Shown: positions 25,966 to 35,410 of the stretch, piece by piece
Numbering within the stretch: position 1 is the first letter of the stretch
Layout of the letters: each line of letters opens with the position of its first letter
Source of the DNA: Bradyrhizobium sp.
GTDB taxonomy: Bacteria > Pseudomonadota > Alphaproteobacteria > Rhizobiales > Xanthobacteraceae
Direction: 5' to 3'
Assembly: GCF_016213215.1 (NCBI RefSeq)
Contig: NZ_JACRAW010000008.1
Span: forward strand, 1-64,000
DNA: 64,000 nt
Notes under the pieces: generated by a model
The model's database searches: none
Told to the model about the DNA's origin: nothing
The model's input: the letters and a program-made list of their open reading frames with translations, nothing else
Program-made: the position numbers and the translations under genes

Positions 25966-26919
25966 TCAACCAAGGCCACTGCGCGGATTGTAGGGATGAG
26001 TACCCCTCCACTTCTCCATCAACGTCTCGAGCTCCGCGTCGTTCCCGTCGGGCAGCACGATGCGGGTGGTGACGAACAGGTCACCGCTGCCGCCGGCCTT
26101 GGGCAGACCCTTGCCTTTTAAGCGGAAGGTTCGGCCGCTGGAGGTATTCCTGGGGATCGACAATTCGACCGCGTTGCCGAGCGTGGGCACGCGGACCTTG
26201 CCACCCAGCACGGCCTCATAGAGGGTGATCGGCAGGTCGATCCTCAAATCGGCACCCTCGATCTTGAAGAAAGGATGCGGGGCGATGCTGACCGTGATCA
26301 AGAGGTCGCCGGGCGGATGACCGTGCGCGGTCTCGCCCTGGCCCTTTACCCGGATCTGCTGGCCCGCGGTCACGCCGGCCGGAATCTTGACGTTGAGTTC
26401 CTTGCCGGTCGGCAGCCGGACGCGCTTCTCGCCGCCCTTCACCGCCTCCTCCAGCGACACCGTCATGGCGACGTTGAGGTCTAGATCAAGGCCGATCCCG
26501 CCGGTCTCGAATTCAAAGGGGGTACCGCCCGCGGCGCGCCCGCCGCGCATGCCGCCGCCGAACATGCTGTTGAGAATGTCCTCGAACGCGCCCGCGCCCG
26601 CCCCCGCCCCGCCACTGCGAAACGTATGGCTCTCGAAGCCGCCCGGTCCGGCGCGGCCGCGCGCGCCGCCGCTGCCCGGAAAGCCCTGGAAGCGTGGCTT
26701 GCCCTCGGCATCGATTTCGCCGCGGTCGAACTGCTTGCGTTTCTCCTCGTCGCTGAGGATCTCGTTGGCCGTGTTGATCTCGGCAAAGCGTTCCGCCGCC
26801 TTGGGATCGTTCTTGTTGCTGTCAGGATGATGCTTCTTGGCGAGCTTGCGAAAAGCGCTCTTGATCGCCGCAGCGTTGGCGCCCCGCGGCACCCCCAAGA
26901 CCTCATAGGGGTCGCGCAT
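25966..26919 (-). CDS. DnaJ-class co-chaperone without zinc finger (CbpA/DjlA-type)
   Basis: A 317-residue protein with an N-terminal J domain (residues 1-70, HPD motif in KKHHPDSN), a glycine-rich linker (GGARGRAGPGG, GGMRGGRAAGG) and two C-terminal beta-sandwich substrate domains (VRLPTGKELNVKIPAGVTAG, VPTLGNAVELSIPRNTSSG). The four CxxCxGxG zinc repeats of true DnaJ are missing, so it is a CbpA-like type II Hsp40. It stimulates DnaK ATPase and holds unfolded proteins in the cytoplasm. Confidence 0.92.
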   Translation of the reverse strand: MRDPYEVLGVPRGANAAAIKSAFRKLAKKHHPDSNKNDPKAAERFAEINTANEILSDEEKRKQFDRGEIDAEGKPRFQGFPGSGGARGRAGPGGFESHTFRSGGAGAGAGAFEDILNSMFGGGMRGGRAAGGTPFEFETGGIGLDLDLNVAMTVSLEEAVKGGEKRVRLPTGKELNVKIPAGVTAGQQIRVKGQGETAHGHPPGDLLITVSIAPHPFFKIEGADLRIDLPITLYEAVLGGKVRVPTLGNAVELSIPRNTSSGRTFRLKGKGLPKAGGSGDLFVTTRIVLPDGNDAELETLMEKWRGTHPYNPRSGLG

Positions 26920-27034
26920 ACGTCACGTCTCCTTCACGGAAGTCGGATGTTGGTTACCCAAGGGCTCCCCGCCCCCGCTTTCGGCTTCATCTGGGGTGCC
27001 CGTGGCATTTCTGCAACTATTCCACGGGACGATT

Positions 27035-27463
27035 CTAGCTTCGCCAAGGCTTTAGCGTATGAATCTCCCAGCGGCCATGGCCTGCCTGGCATCCGTTGCC
27101 CTGGAGCCAGGTTTCCGTGCGGCCGTTGACGTAGCTTGCGAGAAAATCGCGGCATCTGCGCCCATCCTCCGACGAATAGGCTTGAGCCAAAGGGGTCACC
27201 GAGCCACGGGCTCCCGTCTGCGGATTTTCCCAGTGCTGGCTGAAATCCTTGTCGCCCTTGCTCAGCACGTCGGCAGCGGCATTGCGAGCGAAGGCAAGAT
27301 CGGTGTCGGTCGGCTGGGGATCTTTGGCCGGGGGCGTAATCGTCCCCGTGACTTCCTCACCATCCAACTTGGCAAACGGCCCGTCGGTGCGGGAGAAGCT
27401 GCAGCCCGCTGCGGCCATCCCGACCAGAATTGCTGTCATCACGGCCCCGGCCGGCCGGATCAC
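27035..27463 (-). CDS. RT0821/Lpp0805-type surface lipoprotein
   Basis: A roughly 142-residue protein with a lipobox (MAAAGC) near the start, so the Cys should be lipidated. LAFARNAAADVLSKGDKDFSQ and HWENPQTGARGSVTPLA are the RT0821/Lpp0805 family pattern (a 17-kDa-antigen-like domain), and RRCRDFLASY and GNGCQ carry two more cysteines. Family members are surface or outer-membrane-associated proteins of unknown role. The start is uncertain: a GTG at 27463 gives a plausible signal peptide, and a longer frame reaches 27547. It diverges from pdxH. Confidence 0.7.
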   Translation of the reverse strand: MIRPAGAVMTAILVGMAAAGCSFSRTDGPFAKLDGEEVTGTITPPAKDPQPTDTDLAFARNAAADVLSKGDKDFSQHWENPQTGARGSVTPLAQAYSSEDGRRCRDFLASYVNGRTETWLQGNGCQAGHGRWEIHTLKPWRS

Positions 27464-27561
27464 CGATAGGCCAATGCGTCCCCATGGCCTATATAGGATG
27501 AAGTTGTCGTGGGTTGACACCACGCTTTGGGCCGCGGGCGGACGCAATTCGGACTCCTGAC

Positions 27562-28203
27562 ATGACCGACACGACCTCGATCAAACACCCGACACCATTA
27601 ACATCCGGTGATTTTACCGCCGCCGATGAGCCGTTCGCGCTGTTCGCCGACTGGCTCGCCGAAGCCGAGAAGAGCGAATTGAACGATCCGAACGCGATGG
27701 CGTTGGCAACGGTCGACCCCGACGGCCTGCCGGACGTGCGAATGGTGCTGATGAAGGGCTTTGATACCAACGGCTTTGTCTTCTACAGCCATATCGCCAG
27801 TCAAAAGGGCCGCGAACTCGCCGCAAATCCTAAGGCCGCGTTACTTTTTCACTGGAAGTCGCTGCGTCGGCAGGTCCGTATCCGCGGCAACGTGTCGCCG
27901 GTAAGCGATGCCGAAGCCGACGCTTATTTCGCAACGCGGCCGAAGCAGGCCCAGCTCGGCGCCTGGGCCAGCAAGCAATCGCAGCCGCTGGAGAGCCGCT
28001 TCGCCTTCGAGCAGGCCATCGCCAAAGTCGCCGCGAAATACATGATCGGAGAGGTGCCGCGGCCGCCCGGCTGGAGCGGCTGGCGCATCAGCCCGTTGCG
28101 AATCGAGTTCTGGCACGATCGTCCGTTCCGCCTGCATGACCGCATCGAATTCCGCCGCGCCGCGACCGACCAGCCCTGGTCCAAGACGCGCCTTTATCCG
28201 TGA
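27562..28203 (+). CDS. pdxH: pyridoxine/pyridoxamine 5'-phosphate oxidase
   Basis: A 213-residue FMN enzyme that makes pyridoxal phosphate from PNP and [43 protein letters not shown] and the final [24 protein letters not shown], ending LYP, are all PdxH signatures. The ATG at 27562 is taken because homologues begin within a few residues of it; an earlier in-frame ATG would overlap the divergent promoter. An SDR gene follows after 18 bases. Confidence 0.96.
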   Translation: MTDTTSIKHPTPLTSGDFTAADEPFALFADWLAEAEKSELNDPNAMALATVDPDGLPDVRMVLMKGFDTNGFVFYSHIASQKGRELAANPKAALLFHWKSLRRQVRIRGNVSPVSDAEADAYFATRPKQAQLGAWASKQSQPLESRFAFEQAIAKVAAKYMIGEVPRPPGWSGWRISPLRIEFWHDRPFRLHDRIEFRRAATDQPWSKTRLYP

Positions 28204-28221
28204 ACGAGAAGAGCCCGATCC

Positions 28222-28977
28222 ATGCCGACATCTTCAAACTCGCAGCAGCGCCGCACCCTGCTTCTAACCGGCGCCAGTCGGGGCATCGGCCACGCCACGG
28301 TGATTAGGTTCTCCAGCGCCGGCTGGCGCGTGATCACCTGCTCGCGGCACCCTTTTCCGGAGGAATGTCCGTGGGGCGCCGGGCCCGAGGACCACATCCA
28401 GGTCGACCTTGGCGACCACGCCGACACCGTGCGGGCCATCGCCGAGATCCGCAGGCGCCTGGAAGGGGGCGAACTGCACGCGCTGGTCAACAATGCGGCC
28501 ATCTCGCCGAAGGCGCCCGGCGGCGCCCGGCTGGGTACGGTCGACACCGACCTCGACATCTGGACTCACGTCTTCAACGTCAACTTCTTCGCGCCGATCA
28601 TGATGGCGCGCGGGCTTATCGCGGAACTGAAGAAGGCGAAGGGCTCGGTGGTGAACGTCACCTCGATCGCTGGCTCGCGCGTGCATCCCTTCGCCGGCGC
28701 CGCCTATGCGACGTCCAAAGCGGCGCTCGCCTCATTGACGCGCGAGATGGCTTCCGACTTCGGCCGCATCGGCGTTCGCGTCAACTCGATCGCGCCCGGC
28801 GAGATCGACACCTCGATCCTGTCGCCGGGAACCGAGAAGATCGTGGAACAGCAGATCCCGATGCACCGGCTCGGCACGCCCGACGAGGTGGCGAAGATCA
28901 TCTATGTGCTGTGCACCGAGACATCGTCCTACGTGAACGGCGCCGAGATCCATATCAACGGCGGTCAGCACGTCTGA
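28222..28977 (+). CDS. SDR-family oxidoreductase
   Basis: A 251-residue classical short-chain dehydrogenase. TGASRGIGHATV is the cofactor-binding glycine motif, VNNAAIS the NNAG-type motif, and YATSK carries the catalytic Tyr and Lys with the Ser in VTSIAG. The substrate is not clear. It starts 18 bases after pdxH, so the two are probably co-transcribed. Ends in NGAEIHINGG, a common SDR C-terminus. Confidence 0.88.
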   Translation: MPTSSNSQQRRTLLLTGASRGIGHATVIRFSSAGWRVITCSRHPFPEECPWGAGPEDHIQVDLGDHADTVRAIAEIRRRLEGGELHALVNNAAISPKAPGGARLGTVDTDLDIWTHVFNVNFFAPIMMARGLIAELKKAKGSVVNVTSIAGSRVHPFAGAAYATSKAALASLTREMASDFGRIGVRVNSIAPGEIDTSILSPGTEKIVEQQIPMHRLGTPDEVAKIIYVLCTETSSYVNGAEIHINGGQHV

Positions 28978-29123
28978 AGACCGATGGGATCGGCGAAGAG
29001 CCGTTGCGCTTAAGGTTTCTGATTAAGTATGAAAACCGGTGCGCATTCCTGGATCACGGCACCCCGGCACCGGATCGTCTCGCAAGCAGTGGTCGGATGC
29101 CCATCATTCCGACCAGGCGTTAA

Positions 29124-29342
29124 TCAGTCAGCAACGAACCGTCGTGGCGCGCTTCGTTGAACGCGCACCGACACGTTGAACGCGCTCGAGCATTCTTCCT
29201 CGTTCTCGCCGTCGAGCAATGGTGCTCCGCAATGACGGCAAAGCCGCCTGGCAAACGCCGGCGCCTTGCCGCACGCACGGTCCTGATGATAGCGCGCGAA
29301 ATCGATGACCTTCCGGGGTGATGTTATGTTTTCTTCAACCAT
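29124..29342 (-). CDS. small hypothetical protein with CxxC motif
   Basis: A 72-residue basic soluble protein. RRLCRHCGAPLLDGENEEEC contains CRHC and a later Cys, which could form a small zinc site, and the tail is SVRVQRSAPRRFVAD. The ATG at 29342 (MVEENITSPRK) is favoured over a longer frame. It resembles small proteins seen in Bradyrhizobium without assigned function. A fragment of the AAAACCGGTGCGC repeat lies about 80 bases beyond its stop. Confidence 0.6.
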   Translation of the reverse strand: MVEENITSPRKVIDFARYHQDRACGKAPAFARRLCRHCGAPLLDGENEEECSSAFNVSVRVQRSAPRRFVAD

Positions 29343-29461
29343 GGTGTCCTCGCGGGCTTGCTTGCCATTTATCGCAGACAAGTTTCGCCCAAACGTTCAG
29401 TCCACCGCTCAAATTTTAGGTGAGGAATTGAGGCGGCGAATTCCACAACGTGCCACGAACG

Positions 29462-30439
29462 TTAAAGCCACTTCTTCCACTTGAATAAGTAGTAGGGCAC
29501 GACCGCCACGATCAGCATCAGCACCAGCGCCATCGGATAACCGTGAACCCATTCGAGTTCCGGCATCAGCCTGAAGTTCATGCCGTAGATCGAGGCGACC
29601 AGCGTCGGCGGCATTAACACCACCGCCATCACCGAAAACAGCTTGATGATGTTGTTCTGCTCGAGGTTGACGACGCCGAGCATGGCGTCCAGCACGAAAG
29701 TGATCTTGTTGGACAGATAGGAGACGTGATCGGTCAGCGACGCGACGTCGCGCTGCATCGTCTTCAGTTGCTCGCGCATGTCCTTCGACCACTTCACTCC
29801 TTCCACAGCCGCCGAGAGGAACGTCACCAGTCGTCCGATCGAGACCAGGCTCTCACGAATCTTCGACGCCAGGTCCCCCTTGCGGCCGATCGCGATCAGG
29901 ATCTGGGCGTAGGCCTTGGCGTGACCGTGACGCTGGCTCTCGGGTTCGAAGATGGCGTGCGACACCTCATCGACTTCCGCACCCACGCGCTCCAGAATGT
30001 CCGCGCAGCGATCGATCACCGCGTCGAGCAGTTCCATCAGGACCATCTCGCCGGTGATGCCGGCTGCACATGACCGCGCCAGCTTGTTCTCGACCAGGGC
30101 AAATGGCCTCGGCGTGTCGTAGCGCACCGTGACCAGGCGATGTCCCGCCAGGATGAAGGTCACGGCGGCGGTCCGCGGCATGTCGGTGTCGGAATGGCAC
30201 ATCAATGTCGCGGTCATGTAGCGCGCGCCGTTCTCGATATAGAGCCGGCTGGAAATCTCGATTTCCTGCATGTCCTCGCGCGTCGGTACTGCAATGCCGG
30301 CGAGCCGCTCCACGGCCCTGTCCTCGGCAGAGGTCGGTTTGACCAGGTCGATCCAGACCGCGTTTTCCGGCAGGTTCGACCCGTCGTCGATGGTGACCTT
30401 CTTCAGCGAGGACTCGGAGGGAACGAAGACCGAAAACAT
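29462..30439 (-). CDS. corA: CorA-type magnesium/divalent-cation transporter
   Basis: A 325-residue channel protein: a large N-terminal cytoplasmic domain, a long stalk helix (SLTDHVSYLSNKITFVLDAMLG) and two C-terminal membrane segments. YGMNF, the selectivity-filter signature, lies between them, and the tail VPYYLFKWKKWL is the usual basic end. The ATG at 30439 is chosen because GGAGG lies five bases upstream. It forms a pentamer that takes up Mg2+ or Co2+. Confidence 0.93.
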   Translation of the reverse strand: MFSVFVPSESSLKKVTIDDGSNLPENAVWIDLVKPTSAEDRAVERLAGIAVPTREDMQEIEISSRLYIENGARYMTATLMCHSDTDMPRTAAVTFILAGHRLVTVRYDTPRPFALVENKLARSCAAGITGEMVLMELLDAVIDRCADILERVGAEVDEVSHAIFEPESQRHGHAKAYAQILIAIGRKGDLASKIRESLVSIGRLVTFLSAAVEGVKWSKDMREQLKTMQRDVASLTDHVSYLSNKITFVLDAMLGVVNLEQNNIIKLFSVMAVVLMPPTLVASIYGMNFRLMPELEWVHGYPMALVLMLIVAVVPYYLFKWKKWL

Positions 30440-30780
30440 GAGCACCTCCAGGAAGGGCGGCCGACAACCGGAAAGGACTTACCGCGATTCTGGCAAGCGC
30501 CTGATGACAAGCTGGGTGGGTGATTTGTGGCGCCAGATGGGCAATACCGTGGCATGAATTCGGCCCGCCGGCGCGGTTTGCCCAAGAATCAACCGCGGAT
30601 TGACCCAAAACTCCAAAACTTGCGGCAAAAAAGCCACAACTGACCTCCCGCAGTGCAGGAAGATGGCCGCGGCTCTGGAACTGTGGCAGAATTCGAAGAT
30701 AATATCGGCCTAATGGAGTCGTGGAGTTCCGGGGTCAGCCTCGGCGCCGCGATGAATATTTTTCGATCGGAAATATGCCC
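30440..30780. other. intergenic region between corA and L,D-transpeptidase gene
   Basis: Divergent promoters should lie in these 340 bases. The part near 30690-30710 is AT-rich (GAATTCGAAGATAATATC). No riboswitch or M-box structure was recognised by eye, and no coding frame is convincing. Confidence 0.35.
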
Positions 30781-31461
30781 ATGTCGCTGAAGCTGAAACT
30801 GGGGATTTTGGCCGCCGGCCTGATGCTGTCGGGCTGCATGCAGGCCACGACCTACGAGGCGACAAACACGTCGAACTTCAAGCCGCGCGACAAGGAATAT
30901 CTGTCCAAGATTAAGTACACCAACACGCCGGTTTCAGAGCCCTTCCGCAGGGCGATCGTCGAGTACCACCGCAAGGAGTCTCCCGGTTCCATCGTGGTGG
31001 ATTCCGACAACCACTATCTCTATTACGTGCTCGAAGGCGGCAAGGCGATCCGCTACGGCATCACCGTCGGCGAAGAAGCCATGGCGTGGTCCGGCATCGC
31101 CAAGATCGGCAGCATGACCGAGTGGCCGGCGTGGCATCCGACTCCCAGTGAAATCTCGCGCCTCGGCGTGCCGACCTACGTGGCGCCCGGCCCCGACAAT
31201 CCGATGGGTTCGCGCGCGATGTATCTGTATTCGGGCGGCAAGGACACGCTGTTCCGTCTCCACGGCACCAACCAGCCTGAATATATCGGCGCCTCGATCT
31301 CCTCGGGCTGCATCCGCCTGACCAACGAGGACGCAATCGATCTGTATAACCGCGTGAAGGTCGGTACCATCGTGGTGGTGCTTGAGAAGAATCACGGTGA
31401 CTCGCCCTACAAGTCGCACCTTGCGCTGCAAGGCGGCGGCAACTCCAACGCGACACCGTAG
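30781..31461 (+). CDS. L,D-transpeptidase lipoprotein
   Basis: A 226-residue exported protein with a lipoprotein signal (LGILAAGLMLSGC). The YkuD domain has HGTNQPEYIG and ISSGCIRLTN, the catalytic His and Cys in their usual context. It cross-links peptidoglycan stem peptides or attaches proteins to them in the periplasm. The second of two close ATGs (30781) has better spacing to GGAAA. A strong terminator follows. The next gene, convergent, is also an exported extensin-like protein. Confidence 0.92.
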   Translation: MSLKLKLGILAAGLMLSGCMQATTYEATNTSNFKPRDKEYLSKIKYTNTPVSEPFRRAIVEYHRKESPGSIVVDSDNHYLYYVLEGGKAIRYGITVGEEAMAWSGIAKIGSMTEWPAWHPTPSEISRLGVPTYVAPGPDNPMGSRAMYLYSGGKDTLFRLHGTNQPEYIGASISSGCIRLTNEDAIDLYNRVKVGTIVVVLEKNHGDSPYKSHLALQGGGNSNATP

Positions 31462-31480
31462 GAAGCGCTCCTTTCGGGAT

Positions 31481-32566
31481 TTAAAAGCGCCGGCTTGGCC
31501 GGCGCTTTTCTTTTGAAGGACGCGTTTCGCCGGAAGTCGGCGCAGTCTCGCCGGCTGGGGGCGCTTCTGGATTGCCGGACTTCCGCTCTGCGGAGTTGCC
31601 CGCCTCCGGTCCCTCCTGATCGGATCTGGTCGCTACCTCGCGCGGAGGGGCTTGCTCCGGACGCTCGGCCGGCAGCAAGGGCGCGATCTGCGGCAGCGGA
31701 TCCCACACGTCCCACTGGCAGATTCGGTAGCCGTTGCGCCGCTGCGCGAGATCAAGATGGATGTGGTCCTCGTGATACCAGTCCGACCCTGGACCGAGCA
31801 CGGTGGTGAACCGACCGCAAACCGAATGCAGCACGCGTTCGCGCACCTCGCGCGGAACGGTGCGGTCGGTCAGCCCTACCGATTGACCGTTCGCGAGCTT
31901 GAAGGCGCGCACGTCGAGCGCGTTGGCACGGCCATGTTCCGACAGCATGGCGCCGGCGACGCGATTGCGGCCGCGACATTCGTAAGCATCGAAATTGTCG
32001 AGGTCGGTGACCCGGCTGCCGAGGCTTTCCGCCAACCGCGCCACGTCCGACCGCACCCAGTCGGCAAGCGCCGAAGCCATGCTGCAGCGGAGGGTCGCGG
32101 CAGGCTTGACCGCGACCCGGCTCTTGTCCGCCAGCACGATCGCCTCCAGCCGCACCAGATCCTCGCCGCCGCAACCACCGGGACCACGAATGTCGGGGAT
32201 GCTCGGCGCAATCGCGATCTCTTCGGTAAGCGCGACCCGACAGGCTGAGGGCTGAGGCTCGGCCGGCTCGCCCTGCCCGACCTGCTTTTCGGTTGCAGAC
32301 GCCCCCTGCTTAGCCACCGGCTGGGCCCGCGGCGGCGCGTCCGCCGGCCGCGGCCTAGGCAGGGGCACCATTGTTGCGCTAACGGTGCCGCGCAGCCTGG
32401 GTGGATCGGCCCGGAACTGAGCGCCGCTCGGTGCGTGCTGTTGTGCGGCAGCCGTGTGCGACGAAAGGATGAGGGCGCAGAGAGTGCCGGTAACCATTGC
32501 CTCGACGGCGGACACCAAGTCGCGAGAAGACCATTTGCGGCACACGTTCCGCACGCTAAAATTCAT
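31481..32566 (-). CDS. extensin-like family protein, secreted
   Basis: A 361-residue protein with a signal-like N-terminal region (VTGTLCALILSSHTAAAQ), a proline-rich linker (PLPRPRPADAPPRAQP), an extensin-like C-terminal domain and a Pro/Glu-rich tail. The domain is marked by CGGEDLVRLEAI, LRCSMASALADWV, AYECRGRN, SEHGRANALDV and DWYHEDHIHLDL. The last has the metal-binding HxH typical of this peptidase-like fold. It probably acts on cell-wall peptides in the periplasm. The start at 32566 is one option; a later ATG would shorten the leader. Confidence 0.85.
   Translation of the reverse strand: MNFSVRNVCRKWSSRDLVSAVEAMVTGTLCALILSSHTAAAQQHAPSGAQFRADPPRLRGTVSATMVPLPRPRPADAPPRAQPVAKQGASATEKQVGQGEPAEPQPSACRVALTEEIAIAPSIPDIRGPGGCGGEDLVRLEAIVLADKSRVAVKPAATLRCSMASALADWVRSDVARLAESLGSRVTDLDNFDAYECRGRNRVAGAMLSEHGRANALDVRAFKLANGQSVGLTDRTVPREVRERVLHSVCGRFTTVLGPGSDWYHEDHIHLDLAQRRNGYRICQWDVWDPLPQIAPLLPAERPEQAPPREVATRSDQEGPEAGNSAERKSGNPEAPPAGETAPTSGETRPSKEKRRPSRRF
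31483..31513 (+). terminator. intrinsic terminator, L,D-transpeptidase gene
   Basis: Stem AAAAGCGCCGGC / GCCGGCGCTTTT with a short loop, followed by CTTTT. It lies 20 bases after the transpeptidase stop, and it overlaps the end of the convergent extensin-like gene. The A-run on the left makes it potentially bidirectional. Confidence 0.85.
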
Positions 32567-32617
32567 GGCAACATTTAGACCCGGCGCGTTCGGCGCCACA
32601 GTTGGAGGGACGTCTGT

Positions 32618-34246
32618 ATGCTTGGTTTGATGCAAGATTGGCCGCTGCTTTGCCACCGGATCATCGAGCACGCCGCAAGATTCCACGGCACACAGGAGGT
32701 CGTGACACGATCGGTCGAAGGCCCGATTCATCGCACCAACTATGCCCAAATCCACGCCCGGTCGCTCAAGGTCTCGCAGATGCTGGACCGCCAAGGCATC
32801 AAGCTCGGCGACCGCGTGGCCACGATTGCCTGGAATACCTGGCGCCATCTTGAAGTCTGGTACGGCATCATGGGCATCGGCGCGATCTGCCACACGGTCA
32901 ATCCGCGGCTGTTCCCCGACCAGATCGCCTGGATTGTCAATCACGCCCAGGACCGCATCATCATCACCGACCTTACCTTTGTACCGGTCCTGGAAAAGCT
33001 TGCCGACAAGCTCCCGAGCGTCGAGCGCTACATCGTCCTCACCGACAAGGCGCACATGCCGGAGACCTCGCTGAAGAACGCGGTCGCCTATGAAGAGTGG
33101 ATCGCGCAGGCGGACGGCGATTTCAAGTGGAAGAGCTTCGACGAGAACACTGCGGCCGCGATGTGCTACACCTCGGGCACGACCGGCGATCCCAAGGGCG
33201 TGTTGTATTCGCATCGCTCGAACGTGCTGCATGCGCTCATGGCCAACAACGTCGACGCCCTCGGCACCAGCGCCTCCGAGACAATGCTGCCGGTAGTCCC
33301 CCTGTTCCATGCCAACAGCTGGGGCATCGCCTTCTCCGCGCCCACCATGGGCACCAAGCTGGTGATGCCGGGCGCCAAGCTCGACGGCGCGTCGGTCTAC
33401 GAATTGCTTTCCACCGAGAAGGTGACGCATACCGCGGGCGTGCCGACGGTGTGGCTGATGCTGCTCCAGCACATGGCCGCCAACAACCTGAAACTGCCTC
33501 ACCTGAAGATGGTGGTGTGCGGCGGCTCGGCGATGCCGCGTTCGATGATCAAGACCTTCGTCGACATGGGCATCGGCGTGCGCCACGCCTGGGGCATGAC
33601 CGAAATGAGTCCGATCGGCACCGTCGCCGCGCTCAAGCCTCCCTTCACCGAACTGACCGGCGAGGCGCGGCTCGATGTGCTGCAGACCCAGGGCTATCCG
33701 CCATTCGGCGTGCAGATGAAGATCACCGACGACGCCGGAAAAGAGCTGCCGTGGGACGCCAAGACATTCGGCCGGCTGAAGGTCGCGGGACCTGCTGTCG
33801 CCAAGGCCTATTACCGCGTCGACAGCAATATCCTCGACGAGGAAGGCTTCTTCGATACCGGTGACGTCTCGACCATCGACGAGGATGGCTACATGCGCAT
33901 TACCGATCGCTCCAAGGACGTGATCAAGTCCGGCGGCGAGTGGATTTCCTCCATCGACCTGGAGAACCTCGCGGTCGGTCATCCGGCCGTGGCGGAAGCG
34001 GCCGTCATCGGCGTGCATCATCCGAAGTGGGACGAGCGGCCGCTGCTGATCGTGCAGCTCAAGCAGGGCCAGAAGGCCACTCGCGATGACATTCTGAAGT
34101 TCATGGAAGGCAAGATCGCCAAGTGGTGGATGCCCGATGACGTCGCCTTCGTCGAGGGCATTCCGCACACCGCGACCGGCAAGATCATGAAGACGACATT
34201 GCGCGACCAGTTCAAGGACTACCGGTTCCCCAACGCAGCAGCTTAG
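32618..34246 (+). CDS. fatty-acid--CoA ligase (AMP-binding family)
   Basis: A 542-residue acyl-CoA synthetase. The P-loop [19 protein letters not shown], the [13 protein letters not shown] motif, [14 protein letters not shown] and [16 protein letters not shown] are all in order, with the catalytic Lys in [10 protein letters not shown] near the C-terminus. Similarity is to medium/long-chain acyl-CoA ligases (AlkK type). It activates fatty acids for beta-oxidation. A DUF1499 gene follows on the same strand after a 204-base gap with a repeat. Confidence 0.93.
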   Translation: MLGLMQDWPLLCHRIIEHAARFHGTQEVVTRSVEGPIHRTNYAQIHARSLKVSQMLDRQGIKLGDRVATIAWNTWRHLEVWYGIMGIGAICHTVNPRLFPDQIAWIVNHAQDRIIITDLTFVPVLEKLADKLPSVERYIVLTDKAHMPETSLKNAVAYEEWIAQADGDFKWKSFDENTAAAMCYTSGTTGDPKGVLYSHRSNVLHALMANNVDALGTSASETMLPVVPLFHANSWGIAFSAPTMGTKLVMPGAKLDGASVYELLSTEKVTHTAGVPTVWLMLLQHMAANNLKLPHLKMVVCGGSAMPRSMIKTFVDMGIGVRHAWGMTEMSPIGTVAALKPPFTELTGEARLDVLQTQGYPPFGVQMKITDDAGKELPWDAKTFGRLKVAGPAVAKAYYRVDSNILDEEGFFDTGDVSTIDEDGYMRITDRSKDVIKSGGEWISSIDLENLAVGHPAVAEAAVIGVHHPKWDERPLLIVQLKQGQKATRDDILKFMEGKIAKWWMPDDVAFVEGIPHTATGKIMKTTLRDQFKDYRFPNAAA

Positions 34247-34450
34247 CCATGATGCCCGGCTAGTCCGGGGCATCGCCATATCTCGCACCGTGTGATTTCC
34301 GGGCTGGCGCTCAGGCGCCGGCCCGGAATGATGATGACGCCGCTGTGCGCGCCTCCAAACTCCCTTGAATTTATCGCCGCGGCATGGTCTCAACGGACCA
34401 TCAGGCCCCCGCTCCGGCGGCAGTGCTTAAACTCCGGCAGAACCCGACCG

Positions 34451-35305
34451 ATGGCCCGCAGGTTTTCCGCTCCCTACCAGCAGGAGCCCGTGTCCAGCCT
34501 CGCCAACTGGGCGCGCAATCTCGCCGTGTTCGCGGTCGTGGCGGTGCTGGTCTCGATCATCATCGTCCGCTTCGGCTTTCTGGAGATCAAGCCGGCGCTT
34601 GCGACCTTCTTGGGCGCGCTTGCCATGGCCGCGCTCTCGATCCTGGTGGGATTGGCCGGCTTTGCCGCGATCTGGCAGAACGGCACGCGCGGCATGAGCC
34701 GGATCCTGCTCGCGTTTCTGATTGACGCGCTGGTGCTCGCCTATCCCGCCTATCTCGGCCTGCAATACCGGCGACTGCCGCAGATCCATGACATCACCAC
34801 CGACCCCATCGATCCGCCGCGCTTCGAAGCCCTGGCGCGCCTGCGCACCGGTGACGGGGCCAACACGGCCGTCTATGCCGGCCTCTACTCCGCCGAACAG
34901 CAGCGCCAGTTCTATCCGGAGATCGAGCCGGTCGAGCTCGAAATCCCGGTCGAGCGCGCCTATGCGGTCGCGCTCCAACTGGTCAACAAGCGCAAATGGC
35001 TGGTCATCGACGAGCGCGCGCCGCAGCCCTCCCGCCGGGTCGGACGCATCGAGGCGGTGGCGCGCACGCCGATCATGGGCTTCCGTGAGGACGTTTCGAT
35101 CCGGGTCATTGCCGACGGCGAGGATTCCCGGGTCGATATTCGCTCATCGTCGCGCTATTTCGAAAGCGATCTCGGCAGCAATGCCGCGCGCATCAGCAAG
35201 TTCATCGAGGATCTCAACACCGCGGCCGAGACCGTCGCGCTGAAGCCGGTAAAGAAGGCGCCGGTCGTGCCGACCAAGCCGTCGGCAAAGACAGTGAAGA
35301 AGTAA
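34451..35305 (+). CDS. DUF1499 membrane protein
   Basis: A 284-residue protein with three N-terminal membrane segments (LAVFAVVAVLVSIIIVRFGF, FLGALAMAALSILVGLAGFA and ILLAFLIDALVLAYPAYL), then a soluble DUF1499 domain with PPRFEALAR, KWLVIDE, RIEAVARTPIMGFREDV and SSSRYFESDLGSNAARI. The tail is Lys-rich. The function of DUF1499 is unknown. The start at 34451 (MARRFSAPYQQ) is chosen because the upstream frame reads through a repeat-rich region. Confidence 0.85.
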   Translation: MARRFSAPYQQEPVSSLANWARNLAVFAVVAVLVSIIIVRFGFLEIKPALATFLGALAMAALSILVGLAGFAAIWQNGTRGMSRILLAFLIDALVLAYPAYLGLQYRRLPQIHDITTDPIDPPRFEALARLRTGDGANTAVYAGLYSAEQQRQFYPEIEPVELEIPVERAYAVALQLVNKRKWLVIDERAPQPSRRVGRIEAVARTPIMGFREDVSIRVIADGEDSRVDIRSSSRYFESDLGSNAARISKFIEDLNTAAETVALKPVKKAPVVPTKPSAKTVKK

Positions 35306-35322
35306 GTGCCCTGCCGTAACGA

Positions 35323-35409
35323 GCGAACCGGAATCTCGCGCCATGGTCTCCAGATTCCCCGGTGCGCGATTGCGTACCGTGGTTTGCGCTGCGCGCGCCC
35401 CGGAATGAC
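35323..35409. repeat. GAATGAC-type palindromic repeat fragment
   Basis: GAACCGGAATCTCGCGCCATGG, CGCGATTGCG and a terminal GCGCGCGCCCCGGAATGACC give the nested partial palindromes of the dispersed GTCATTCCGGGG family. It fills the short space between convergent genes. A related fragment lies at 34295-34336 (CCGGGCTGGCG ... CGGCCCGGAATGA). Confidence 0.55.
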
Positions 35410-35410
35410 C

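Noticed and set aside
31481..34393. A 970-codon open frame on the minus strand across the acyl-CoA ligase gene
   Set aside because: Only the part below 32566 (the extensin-like protein) has a signal peptide and family motifs. The rest is antisense to the clear ligase gene and arises from high GC codon bias.
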